DNA of 64,000 nucleotides from Longitalea arenae (GCF_016924755.1 NZ_JAFFJX010000018.1:48352-112351); one strand, 5' to 3'. Numbered from the stretch's first letter, positions 48,171 to 57,175 are shown. The notes: generated by a model not told the origin, from the letters alone. Translations and numbers: made by a program.

Positions 48171-49784
48171 TCATTTGATCAGTTTTTCGAACGAAGTATG
48201 TTCGCCTGCTTTGATCTGCAGCAGATAAGAACCGGTGGGCAGCGCCGACAGATCACTGATGACAATGGTATTTCTGCCCAACATTCCTGTATGTTGTTGC
48301 TTTCGTACCAATCGGCCACCCGCATCGAACAGCGCCACCTGAATTTTTCCGGCTTTCTCCAGTTGCATACTTATTTGCAGGATCTCTGTAAAAGGATTAG
48401 GGAACACCGCCTTGCTGGGCAATAAAGTATTCCCTGTTTTTACCACTACCATATTGGTGTAATACATATTTCCATCCAGCGCTGTTAAACGAACTCTGTA
48501 AAAAACAGTGCCGCCAACAGCCGGAGCATGCATGTACACATAAGGTGTGGACCAGTCATTAGAGCCGGCAGCCGTCATTTCACCCGCAGGGCTAAAGAAC
48601 CGGCCATCCCGGCTGTATTCAATGGTAAAGGAACGTACATCGGTTTCTGCGTAAGCAAGCCAGTTCAGTTGTACCTGGCCGTTATAGTAAGCAGCCTGCA
48701 AGGGTGAAAGTCTTACGGGCAGCACCGTGCAGGCATCGGGATTGGCCATGGTGGGCGTGTATGTACTTGTATCGGCGGCGGCCAGGGAAGTATTCACCGT
48801 CAGGTGCTGGGTAGTGCCCGGCAAATTCTGATTAACAGTTAACCGGTTGGCTCCGTTAATGCCGCTAATGGTCTGGTTATTATTTACCCCACCGGCTACA
48901 TGTAAACTCCCGTTTCCGCGTATCACGCCATTGTTGCTCAGTGCACCGCCTATTCGCAGCTGCGCATCGCTGTTATTTATTCTAAAGTTATCGCCATTGA
49001 TCGTATAAGAGCCATTCACCACTACCAACCCTTCATTGCGGGTGCCGATGGAACTGGTTATACTGCCGGTAACCGTGATCTCCCCCAGATTAACCAGGGA
49101 ATCGATGCTGTTACCGCTGCTGATATTGTTATTCCCACCCCGGAAAACAGCTATGTTTTGGTTATAGAATGTACCCGAGATGTTAATATCCCCCATGACA
49201 TTTACCCGGCCCCGGTTATTGATGGTCGTTCCGCTGCTGGTAGTGAGGCTTTGCGAAAAATGCAAAACGCCATTATTGGTAATGACCGCATTGCTGCCAA
49301 GATTGGTGCCCTGGCTGAAGGTCATGGTGCCACAGGCGGTATTTGACACGGCGATGGTATTGTTCTGGTTCCAGTTGCTGGCCCAGGTGAAGCTGCCGCT
49401 ATTGGTGATGGCAGCGCCATTGTTCAGTGACACGCTATTCATCACTACAATACCATTATTCGAAAGGCTGGCCGAAAAGCTATTGGCCTGGTTAGGTGCA
49501 AGGCGTCCGCCTGCCTGTACCTGGATGGTTGATCCTTGGTTGGTATTCAGGTCACCGGTATAGTTACCGCCGTTGGCCACAACCATGGTAGCCCCGTTAT
49601 TCAATTGAATGGAACCGCTAAAACCGGTGGTGATACATACGGTTTGGCCATTGTTATAAGTACCGGCAGTATTAACAATACTGCCTGCGGGGCATTGAGC
49701 GGAAACCTGCCGGATGGTACATACCACCAGGCTCATCACCCATATCCAACGGATACAGGTGCGGGTACGAAAATGCGATTTCAT
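48171..49784 (-). CDS. Secreted repetitive protein with T9SS sorting domain
   Basis: The 537-residue product starts with a signal peptide (MKSHFRTRTCIRWIWVMSLV ... QVSAQ). Residues 35-330 are a Gly/Asn/Ser/Thr-rich beta-solenoid with repeated NNG/NSG units (SLNNGAAITNSG, VITNNGVLHF, INNRGRVNVMG). A fibronectin-like domain follows, then a type A T9SS C-terminal domain (FPNPFTEILQISM ... SFEKLIK). It is probably a surface adhesin-like protein. A start at 49811 is possible but adds 9 residues before the signal. Confidence 0.86.
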   Translation of the reverse strand: MKSHFRTRTCIRWIWVMSLVVCTIRQVSAQCPAGSIVNTAGTYNNGQTVCITTGFSGSIQLNNGATMVVANGGNYTGDLNTNQGSTIQVQAGGRLAPNQANSFSASLSNNGIVVMNSVSLNNGAAITNSGSFTWASNWNQNNTIAVSNTACGTMTFSQGTNLGSNAVITNNGVLHFSQSLTTSSGTTINNRGRVNVMGDINISGTFYNQNIAVFRGGNNNISSGNSIDSLVNLGEITVTGSITSSIGTRNEGLVVVNGSYTINGDNFRINNSDAQLRIGGALSNNGVIRGNGSLHVAGGVNNNQTISGINGANRLTVNQNLPGTTQHLTVNTSLAAADTSTYTPTMANPDACTVLPVRLSPLQAAYYNGQVQLNWLAYAETDVRSFTIEYSRDGRFFSPAGEMTAAGSNDWSTPYVYMHAPAVGGTVFYRVRLTALDGNMYYTNMVVVKTGNTLLPSKAVFPNPFTEILQISMQLEKAGKIQVALFDAGGRLVRKQQHTGMLGRNTIVISDLSALPTGSYLLQIKAGEHTSFEKLIK

Positions 49785-50124
49785 GCGGGTCGAGGGTTGA
49801 GTTGCGCGCACTAGTCAACCAATCCCGGGCCAGATCATGAAAATTTTATATCCGTTCACCTTGCCATAAGAAGGAATCCTCCCGAATTAGCTGTATTTAA
49901 TACACTTAGAACCATGTATTATTTTTAAATAAATCCACTTAGTCAACTGGTATAAACATGTAATAAGCGGTAGTCAATTCCCATTATTGGAGCAATTCTT
50001 CCAAAATAGGGAAACCGGCACCATCCCTGAAAGGCGGAAGGCAGAAGGCCGAAAAATCACTAAATTACCACCCAAAGGGAAAGGCAGCCGGGTAAGCATA
50101 GGGCTTTCGGTTTGCCCCTGTGTT
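49785..50124. other. Divergent 340-nt gap
   Basis: The stretch 49895-49980 is AT-rich and without coding signs. From 49987 the helicase frame is already open, but this part encodes an unconserved basic tract and includes GGCGGAAGGCAGAAGGCCG repeat-like words. TCGGTTTG (50107-50114, one mismatch to the -7 box) lies 10 nt before the preferred helicase ATG. Confidence 0.5.
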
Positions 50125-52794
50125 ATGAGGCTTCAAACTACTACCGGATATAAGATCATTGGTGACTGGCTGGCAAACAAAGGCCTCCATCCTTTTACAT
50201 TCCAGGAAGAGACCTGGCAACATATTATTAATGGAAAAAGCGGACTGGTAAATGCGCCTACGGGCTGCGGTAAAACCTTTTCCGTTTTTTTAGGCGCCCT
50301 CATCGACTTCATCAATCACCATCCTGATAACTGGAGATCAAAAGCTAATAATGGATTGCAGTTATTATGGATCACGCCCTTGCGCGCCCTGGCCAAAGAC
50401 ATTGGGCGGGCCATGGAAGAAGTTATCAATGAGCTGGGCATGGCATGGAAGGTGGGCATCCGCAATGGCGATACTGAGATCAGCGAACGGCAGCGCCAAA
50501 AGCGCCGCATGCCCGAAGTATTGATCATCACGCCCGAAAGCCTGCACCTGCTACTGGCGCAAAAAGGCTACCCGGCGGTCTTTGAAACCCTCAAGATCAT
50601 GGCCGTTGACGAATGGCATGAATTGATCGGTTCTAAAAGAGGGGTTCAGGTAGAGTTAGCCGTCTCGAGACTTGCCGGTTTGAGGCGGCCAAAAAACCGG
50701 CAGTTAACCAACAGCGAAGAACACGGAAGGGAGGATGGTACATTGCCGATTGCCCATTGCGCATTGCAGGTTTGGGGCATCTCGGCAACCATCGGCAATC
50801 TCGATCAGGCGAAAGAGGTACTGCTTGCTCCGGTATTATATAATGCCCCGGCAACAGGCGGGCAGCGTGAAGAAAGAAATGCTGATCAGCCGGCTGACGG
50901 TACAGATGCTGCGGCCGCCGCCACCGTGAAAGCCAATATCCGCAAAGACGTGGTCATTGAATCCATCATTCCCGATGAAATTGAAAAATATCCCTGGGCC
51001 GGTCACCTTGGGCTCAAACTCATTCATAAAGTACTACCTATATTAAACAGCAGCCGCACTACCCTGATCTTTATAAATACCAGGGGTATGAGCGAGCAGT
51101 GGTACCAGGCCCTCTTAAATGCAGCGCCCGACCTGGCTGGCGCCATTGCCCTGCACCATGGCAGTATTGAACAGGAATTGCGCATCTGGGTAGAAGAAGC
51201 CCTGCACACTGGCCGGCTGAAAGCGGTGGTGTGTACGGCCAGCCTTGACCTGGGAGTTGACTTTCGACCGGTGGAAACCGTTATACAGGTAGGATCGCCG
51301 AAAGGCGTTGCCCGCTTTTTACAACGTGCCGGCCGAAGCGGCCACAGTCCGGGCGACGTAAGCAAGATCTATTTTCTGCCCACCCATTCACTGGAGCTGG
51401 TAGAAGCCGCTGCCTTAAAAAAGGCCGTGGAAGAAACCTTTATTGAAAGCCGCGAACCCATGCTCCTGTGTTTTGATGTGCTGATCCAATACCTCAGCAC
51501 CCTGGCTATTTCAGATGGGTTCCGCCCTGAACTGCTGTTTGATGAGATCCGGTCAACCTATTGTTACCGCGAACTTACCCACAATGAATGGATGGCCATC
51601 CTCGAATTCATTACAACCGGCGGCAACGCATTGCAACAGTATGATGAATATAAAAAGATAGAGATCATAGACGATGTATACCGCATCACCAGCCGCCGGA
51701 TAGCGATGCGGCACCGGATGCATATCGGCACCATTGTAAGCGAAGCCATGATGAAAGTGAAATTCATCAGTGGTGGATTTATCGGGGTAATAGAAGAAGG
51801 GTTCATTACCCGGCTCTCACCCGGCGAAGTATTTACCCTGGCGGGGCGCAACCTCGAGCTGGTGACCATCAAGGATATGACCGCACTGGTCAGAAAATCA
51901 AATGCAAAAAAGTCTATTGTACCAAGCTGGCAGGGCGGCCGCATGCCATTGAGCGCCAATTTGGGCAAGAAGCTGAGGGAAAAGTTTGAAGAAGCCCGGG
52001 ATATGAAACCGGAGGCCGGAAGCCGGAAGCCGGGGACCGGAGCTCAGAAGTCCCATTCACCATTGACCATTCGCCATTCGCCAGATATTGAACTGCAGGT
52101 TTTACAACCATTATTCACCCTTCAGCATCAACTCTCCCATGTTCCGGGGGCCAATGAACTGCTGATTGAACAAATTGAGACCAAAGACGGGTATCACCTG
52201 TTTGTGTATCCATTCGAAGGCAGGCTGGTGCATGAAGCCATGGCAGCGATCCTGGCCTGGCGCATCAGCCGGATAACGCCCATAACATTTTCATTTGCCA
52301 TGAATGATTATGGCTTCGAACTCCTGAGCGATCAACCGATCCCGGTAGACGATACCAATGTGTATGAGTTGTTCACCGCCGATCATTTAGTTACTGATAT
52401 ACAACGCAGTGCAAATGCAACAGAAATGGCGAAACGAAAATTCCGCGATATAGCCGTTATTGGCGGATTGATCTTCCAGGGTTATCCGGGGGAGCAGAAA
52501 AAAGCGCGGCATTTACAATCTTCCGCATCGTTGTTATTCAATGTATTTTCAGAATATGAGCCCGGCAATTTACTATTACGCCAATCTTACCAGGAAGTAT
52601 TCGATCAGCAGATGGAAGAAATACGACTTCGTAATATGTTGGAACGCATCCGGGGATCGAAGATCATAATTACTTTTCCACAGCAGTTAACCCCCTTCTG
52701 TTTTCCGATAAAAGTGGATAGTATGCGGGAAAATCTAACATCGGAAAAACTCGAAGACCGGGTGAAAAGAATGCAGGCGCAGCTTAACCAATAA
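50125..52794 (+). CDS. Ligase-associated DEXH-box DNA helicase (Lhr-like)
   Basis: The 889-residue enzyme is an SF2 helicase with Walker A NAPTGCGKT (43-51), TPLRALAKD, TPESLHLLL, DEWHEL (162-167), SATIGN, FINTRGMSEQ and QRAGRSGH, then the Lhr-core C-terminal domains. It is the helicase partner of the exonuclease and ligase encoded 4-6 kb upstream. The start at 50125 (MRLQTTTGYKIIGDWL) fits the family; the upstream open 46 codons do not. Two segments look inserted: residues about 196-215, and 627-654 (EAGSRKPGTGAQKSHSPLTI and beyond), both coded by heptamer repeats. Confidence 0.92.
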   Translation: MRLQTTTGYKIIGDWLANKGLHPFTFQEETWQHIINGKSGLVNAPTGCGKTFSVFLGALIDFINHHPDNWRSKANNGLQLLWITPLRALAKDIGRAMEEVINELGMAWKVGIRNGDTEISERQRQKRRMPEVLIITPESLHLLLAQKGYPAVFETLKIMAVDEWHELIGSKRGVQVELAVSRLAGLRRPKNRQLTNSEEHGREDGTLPIAHCALQVWGISATIGNLDQAKEVLLAPVLYNAPATGGQREERNADQPADGTDAAAAATVKANIRKDVVIESIIPDEIEKYPWAGHLGLKLIHKVLPILNSSRTTLIFINTRGMSEQWYQALLNAAPDLAGAIALHHGSIEQELRIWVEEALHTGRLKAVVCTASLDLGVDFRPVETVIQVGSPKGVARFLQRAGRSGHSPGDVSKIYFLPTHSLELVEAAALKKAVEETFIESREPMLLCFDVLIQYLSTLAISDGFRPELLFDEIRSTYCYRELTHNEWMAILEFITTGGNALQQYDEYKKIEIIDDVYRITSRRIAMRHRMHIGTIVSEAMMKVKFISGGFIGVIEEGFITRLSPGEVFTLAGRNLELVTIKDMTALVRKSNAKKSIVPSWQGGRMPLSANLGKKLREKFEEARDMKPEAGSRKPGTGAQKSHSPLTIRHSPDIELQVLQPLFTLQHQLSHVPGANELLIEQIETKDGYHLFVYPFEGRLVHEAMAAILAWRISRITPITFSFAMNDYGFELLSDQPIPVDDTNVYELFTADHLVTDIQRSANATEMAKRKFRDIAVIGGLIFQGYPGEQKKARHLQSSASLLFNVFSEYEPGNLLLRQSYQEVFDQQMEEIRLRNMLERIRGSKIIITFPQQLTPFCFPIKVDSMRENLTSEKLEDRVKRMQAQLNQ
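50735..50772. repeat. Heptamer array inside the helicase gene, copy 1
   Basis: GATTGCC, CATTGCG, CATTGCA in 7-nt steps encode PIAHCAL within the helicase, between motifs II and III. The words match the intergenic CAATGGG/CATTGCC family. Confidence 0.6.
52003..52086. repeat. Heptamer arrays inside the helicase gene, copy 2
   Basis: CCGGAGG, CCGGAAG, CCGGAAG, CCGGGGA (52010-52037) are followed by CATTCAC, CATTGAC, CATTCGC, CATTCGC (52054-52081). Both are strict 7-nt arrays, in frame, in a linker of the C-terminal domain. Confidence 0.8.
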
Positions 52795-52970
52795 ACAATA
52801 AGCAATTTGAAATTGATAATTGGCAAAGCAGGTTGCATTCAAGTTATTGGATGACAGTTGCCTGTTACCGGTCACCAGTTACCAGGCCTTGAATGCGATC
52901 ATTCTACCTGCAGTCGAGCGCTCTGATTTTTTTGCCCGGCAACCGGGACCCGGCAACCGGTAACAATAAT
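52795..52970. repeat. Mixed heptamer arrays after the helicase gene
   Basis: CAATAAA, CAATAAG, CAATTTG, AAATTGA, TAATTGG begin just before the helicase stop codon. CCGGTCACCAGTTACCAGG (52868-52886) and CCCGGCAACCGGGACCCGGC (52935-52954) belong to the CCRGTTR family in both orientations. Confidence 0.75.
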
Positions 52971-53732
52971 TTTCACCATCACGATCTTATCCACAATGTG
53001 TCTCATATAGGGAAAAGATAAATGATAAAAAGAAAAATACCTGCCTTTTAATTGCCGTACCGGTAGCACGCAAAAAAAGCAGGCATAGTAAATTTTACAC
53101 ACAGCTCTAACCAACAACGTTTAATACTTTCAGAGGAACTTAGGTTTGTGATAAGGCTCTGAAAAAGATTCCATAAGCTAGGGATTAATACGAGCCAAAA
53201 CAGCCAGGCCTTTCCCAGGAATTGATACGGGTACGCTGTTTTCAAAGGTTTACAGATGATGCAGGGAATGGATGAAAACGTGTTTTTACAGGGTCAGTGT
53301 ATTGACTAATTGAGTAAAAGGCTAAAAAAAGTTGATTGACATTGGATTTCGCCGGTATTCATTGGATATTAGAATGACTTTTGGACGGTTGAATTAAAGG
53401 ACTCTGGACGATACGAGGTTGCCAATCCCCGTCAATCAACTTGGCACCAAAAATAGCTGTGGATAAGAATGTGAACAAGAGAACAATTGCCCTATTTTAT
53501 TTATTCGGTTTTTACCCGTCAAACTAGTAATATTCACATACCAATAGGGTATGATATACATTTAGCCATCGTAAACTTACCCTGTAATTTGTTTTACGTA
53601 TATTCCGAAATAGTATAATTTCGTAAAACTGCTATAGTATTTGTCACGAAAATTTAAGATTTTGGGGGCGAAAATTGAAGTAGTGTAAACAGACATTTTC
53701 AATCCCTTATCTTATTAAAAAATACAACCCGC
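52971..53732. other. Long AT-rich non-coding region with two perfect DnaA boxes
   Basis: TTATCCACA occurs at 52987-52995 and its reverse complement TGTGGATAA at 53458-53466. A 12-bp inverted repeat (AAGTTGATTGAC 53329-53340 with GTCAATCAACTT 53431-53442) and a hairpin at 53040-53083 (CCTGC...GCAGG) lie between them. The stretch 53470-53720 is very AT-rich. No gene is supported. An origin-like or DnaA-controlled region is one possibility; regulation of the response-regulator gene is another. Confidence 0.45.
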
Positions 53733-54407
53733 ATGAAAAAACCTGACACCGAAGGCGTTATTAAAGTAGCTATTGCCGACGACCATGCCCTATTCAGGGC
53801 CGGCGTTCGTACAGCCCTGGCTGCTAAAAGGGACGTAGAGCTCATCGCCGAAGCCGACAACGGCATGCAGCTGCTGAACCTGCTCAGACACATTGAACCA
53901 GACATTATTTTACTGGACATTCAGATGCCTATTATGGATGGCATTCAAACACTGCCTGAGATTCGCAAACTTCGGCCAGAAGCAAAAGTGATCATTCTTT
54001 CCATGCACAATGATCATTCAATGATCAGTAAACTCATGGAGATCGGTGCCAATTCTTACCTCACCAAGAACTCCGATTCGGAAACCATTTACCAGGCCAT
54101 TAAAACCTGTTATGAACAGGAATTCTTTTTTAATGAGCTTACCAACAAGGCTTTACTAACTGGTTTGCGTACCAAACGCACAGATGTAGCCGGACCACAG
54201 GATGTAAACTTATCCGAAAAAGAGATCAGGGTCTTAAAGCTTATGTGTGAAGAAAAGACCACCAAGGAAATTGCTGATATCGTTGAGATCAGCCCCCGTA
54301 CCGTTGAAGCCATCCGCGACAAACTCAAAACCAAAACCGGCGCCAAATCAATGGCCGGACTGGTTATGTATGCGGTGAAAAACGGCATTATAGATCAGAA
54401 CGTGTGA
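53733..54407 (+). CDS. NarL/LuxR-family response regulator (orphan)
   Basis: The 224-residue product has a receiver domain with the acidic pair D16-D17 (IADDHALFRAGV), phospho-acceptor Asp62 (IILLDIQMP) and LTKN Lys. A C-terminal LuxR-type helix-turn-helix (LSEKEIRVLKLMCEEKTTKEIADIVEISPRTVEAIR, residues about 159-194) follows. No histidine kinase gene lies nearby, so the partner is elsewhere. A 940-nt non-coding region precedes it and a strong terminator follows. Confidence 0.93.
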   Translation: MKKPDTEGVIKVAIADDHALFRAGVRTALAAKRDVELIAEADNGMQLLNLLRHIEPDIILLDIQMPIMDGIQTLPEIRKLRPEAKVIILSMHNDHSMISKLMEIGANSYLTKNSDSETIYQAIKTCYEQEFFFNELTNKALLTGLRTKRTDVAGPQDVNLSEKEIRVLKLMCEEKTTKEIADIVEISPRTVEAIRDKLKTKTGAKSMAGLVMYAVKNGIIDQNV

Positions 54408-54455
54408 TTTGATCTTTGTTCATCAGTAACGCTGTTCCATCAGTCAAATGTCTGT

Positions 54456-54491
54456 AAATCCGTTCCGGTTCCATCGGAACGGATTTTTTTT
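54456..54491 (+). terminator. Rho-independent terminator of the response-regulator gene
   Basis: A perfect 12-bp stem AAATCCGTTCCG / CGGAACGGATTT closes a 7-nt loop and is followed by T8. It lies 49 nt after the stop. Confidence 0.93.
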
Positions 54492-54618
54492 GCTCACCCC
54501 ATCCGCAGCTTCGTTTGTGCCCCCTCTTGGCTGACTACACTTAGCGGATTTGGTCTGCCCTTTAATTGCCTTCTGGCTAACCCCAGAACCGGGTTCGCTT
54601 CGCACCAGCTCCGGTAAT

Positions 54619-54696
54619 ATCCCGTACTTATTTCGTACATGTTCCGTAGATGTCCCGTATATAAGCCGTTCCTATTAAGATACGGGACATCTACGG
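54619..54696. repeat. 11-nt tandem words ending in a 17-bp hairpin
   Basis: Units TCCCGTACTTA, TTTCGTACATG, TTCCGTAGATG, TCCCGTATATA and AGCCGTTCCTA run at 11-nt spacing (54620-54674). CCGTAGATGTCCCGTAT (54644-54660) and ATACGGGACATCTACGG (54680-54696) are perfectly complementary with a 19-nt loop. The rest of the 422-nt gap (54408-54829) holds the terminator at 54456 and no gene. Confidence 0.85.
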
Positions 54697-54829
54697 GAAA
54701 CGATTGGAAGGCCTGGCGTACATCAACAACTCATTAGCGGACCAGGGGCGAAGCAAATACGGCTAAGACCCGAACCCGCCCTGTCTTAATTGGCATTGTT
54801 ATATTACATTCTTTCCGGAACTTCACCAG

Positions 54830-55672
54830 ATGAACAGCTGGTTGTTTTATAATGAAGCGATTATCCCCGCAGACACTCCTATCGTCTCCGCGGGCAACCG
54901 GGGACTGCGCTTTGGCGACGGCTTGTTTGAGACCATTAAAGTAGTAGATGGGAAAATGCCCCTGTTCGACCTGCATATGGAGCGAATGAACCATGGACTG
55001 GAACTATTACAGATGCAGCTGCCCGAACATTATACGCCCGATTATCTTATCCAGATCATCTTGGATCTCTGCAGCCGCAATAATTTGGAAGGGGCAGTGC
55101 GGGTGCGAATCACGGTCTTCCGCGGGAATGGCACCTTGTTCAGCGCCGAGGAACCACATGCATCGATCATTGTTCAGGCCGAACCGCTTTCCAGCGATTA
55201 CCTGGCCCTGAATGAGGTAGGTTTAACCATTGATGTTTGTGCAACCGTACAAAAAAGCGTTGATCAGTTGGCCAACCTTAAATCAAACAACTACCTGCCC
55301 TATGTAATGGCTGCGCAATATGCCCGGCAACATCAGTTGACTGACTGCCTCGTACTGAATACGCATGGCCGTATTTGCGATGGCACCATTTCGAATGTCT
55401 TTTACATTCATCAGAACAGCATTTATACACCTCCTTTAGCTGAAGGCGGTGTGGCAGGGGTCATGCGAAACTATTTATTGACGGCTCTGCCCAAAGCGGG
55501 TTATACAGTACATGAAAAAATATGTACCCCCCAGGACCTGGAAGCCGCCAATGAAGTATTTCTGACCAATGCGTTGTATGGCATCAGGTGGGTGGGCCGG
55601 TTTGGGAAGAAAGTATATACGAATAGGCTGGTTGCAGACTTGCATAAAAAATTTGTAGCCAACGAACAATAA
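54830..55672 (+). CDS. Class IV PLP-dependent aminotransferase / aminodeoxychorismate-lyase-like
   Basis: The 280-residue product has fold type IV features: RGLRFGDGLFETIKV (N-terminal), the PLP lysine in ANLKSNN (Lys151), DGTISNVFYI and EGGVAGVMRNYLL. Length fits PabC (4-amino-4-deoxychorismate lyase) or D-/branched-chain amino acid aminotransferases; the sequence alone does not decide. A folate role would agree with folE further along, but the two are 6 kb apart. CAATAAG heptamers start over its stop codon. Confidence 0.85.
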   Translation: MNSWLFYNEAIIPADTPIVSAGNRGLRFGDGLFETIKVVDGKMPLFDLHMERMNHGLELLQMQLPEHYTPDYLIQIILDLCSRNNLEGAVRVRITVFRGNGTLFSAEEPHASIIVQAEPLSSDYLALNEVGLTIDVCATVQKSVDQLANLKSNNYLPYVMAAQYARQHQLTDCLVLNTHGRICDGTISNVFYIHQNSIYTPPLAEGGVAGVMRNYLLTALPKAGYTVHEKICTPQDLEAANEVFLTNALYGIRWVGRFGKKVYTNRLVADLHKKFVANEQ

Positions 55673-55735
55673 GCAATAGACAATAGGCATGGGTAAAAAG
55701 AAACGATTCAGTTGTCCATTGCTTATTGCCAATTT
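55667..55735. repeat. CAATAAG heptamers and inverted copy after the aminotransferase gene
   Basis: CAATAAG, CAATAGA, CAATAGG (55667-55687) begin over the stop codon. GTCCATTGCTTATTGCC (55713-55729) is the reverse-complement word set, giving a hairpin. Confidence 0.75.
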
Positions 55736-55768
55736 CCCTTAGCAACCGCAAAAAACTTCATTTAAAAG

Positions 55769-57076
55769 ATCAAACAAGCGATTAATATATTCTGGCTACG
55801 CCGTGATCTAAGGTTACACGATAATGCGGGGCTTTATCATGCCTTGAAAAGCAATCATCCCGTATTACCCATCTTCATTTTCGACACGAATATCTTAAAC
55901 CAGTTGCCGTCAAAAACGGATCGCCGGGTTGAATTCATCCATAACACCCTGCGTGCGCTTCAACAGCAACTGGCGGAACTGGGAACCTCATTGCAAGTAT
56001 ACCACGACACCCCAATCAATGCTTTTAAAAAGCTGATCAAAGAATACCATATCGAAAAAGTATTCACCAATCACGATTATGAACCCTATGCCCGCGAACG
56101 GGATGACAGTATAGCGGCCTTACTGCAGCAACATGCCATTGCATTGCATACCTACAAAGACCAGGTGATCTTTGAAAAGAGTGAAGTGATAAAAGATGAC
56201 GGACGGCCTTATACCGTATTCACCCCTTACAGCAAAAAATGGAAAGCCAAATTGGATGACTTTTATATCAAAAGCTATCCCACCGAAAAATACACCGGTA
56301 ATTTTTACCAGCAGGCAGGCAAAGAGATTCCCTCATTAAGATCAATCGGTTTTACAGGAACAGGCATTCCCTTTCCACCGGTAGATATCGATGACCGCAT
56401 TATTGAGCAATACGATAAACTCCGCAATTTCCCGGCCATTGAAGGCACCAGCCATGCAGGTATCCACCTTCGTTTTGGCACTATCAGTGTACGGCAACTG
56501 GCGCAAAAAGCGCAACAGCTCAATGAAACCTTTCTGACAGAACTGATCTGGCGCGATTTCTTTCAAATGATCCTCTGGCATTTTCCGCATGTGGGACAGG
56601 GGAAGGCCTTTAAAGCCGAATATGACTTTATTAAATGGCGCAATAATGAAGATGAGTTTGCCCGCTGGTGCGAAGGCAATACCGGCTACCCCATCGTAGA
56701 TGCGGGCATGCGTGAATTAAATGCCACCGGTTTTATGCACAATCGCGTGCGGATGATCACCGCTTCCTTCCTGGTCAAACATCTACTCATCGACTGGCGC
56801 TGGGGCGAAGCCTATTTTGCTGAAAAGCTGCTGGATTATGAACTGGCCAGCAACAATGGCAACTGGCAATGGGCTGCCGGCTGCGGTTGCGATGCAGCGC
56901 CCTATTTCCGCATTTTTAATCCCCATGTACAAGCTAAGAAGTTCGATGGGCAACTGCAATATATCAGAAAGTGGGTACCCGAATATGAAACGCTCAGCTA
57001 CCCGCAACCGATAGTTGATCATGAAATGGCGCGCAAGCGTTGTTTGGAAACCTATAAAAAAGCCCTGGACCGCTGA
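55769..57076 (+). CDS. Cryptochrome/DNA photolyase family protein with unusual start
   Basis: The product repairs UV photoproducts or senses light using FAD. The photolyase N-terminus INIFWLRRDLRLHDNAGLYH is encoded at 55781-55840. FAD-binding signatures include ELIWRDFFQMILWHFP, NTGYPIVDAGMRELNATGFMHNR, DWRWGEAYFAEKLLDYE and ASNNGNWQWAAGCGCDA. The frame opens after a TAA at 55763-55765 and holds no ATG, GTG or TTG before the TTG at 55844. That TTG would remove the RRDLRL strand. A start at ATC 55769 (giving KQAINIFWLRRD after it) looks like an ATG changed by one base; ATT 55781 is another option. With the 55769 start it has 435 residues, normal for the family. Confidence 0.85.
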   Translation: MKQAINIFWLRRDLRLHDNAGLYHALKSNHPVLPIFIFDTNILNQLPSKTDRRVEFIHNTLRALQQQLAELGTSLQVYHDTPINAFKKLIKEYHIEKVFTNHDYEPYARERDDSIAALLQQHAIALHTYKDQVIFEKSEVIKDDGRPYTVFTPYSKKWKAKLDDFYIKSYPTEKYTGNFYQQAGKEIPSLRSIGFTGTGIPFPPVDIDDRIIEQYDKLRNFPAIEGTSHAGIHLRFGTISVRQLAQKAQQLNETFLTELIWRDFFQMILWHFPHVGQGKAFKAEYDFIKWRNNEDEFARWCEGNTGYPIVDAGMRELNATGFMHNRVRMITASFLVKHLLIDWRWGEAYFAEKLLDYELASNNGNWQWAAGCGCDAAPYFRIFNPHVQAKKFDGQLQYIRKWVPEYETLSYPQPIVDHEMARKRCLETYKKALDR

Positions 57077-57175
57077 GCTTCAGATAGCGGCATCCGGTGC
57101 AGCCCATATTTGCAATTTTCTCCTGAGATCGATGCGCCCGCTTTGGAAGCATCGGCAAGCAAACCGTTTTTTCGA

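Noticed and set aside
52899..53245. Short minus-strand frames in the DnaA-box region
   Set aside because: They are under 75 codons, unlike any family, and run across hairpins and repeat words.
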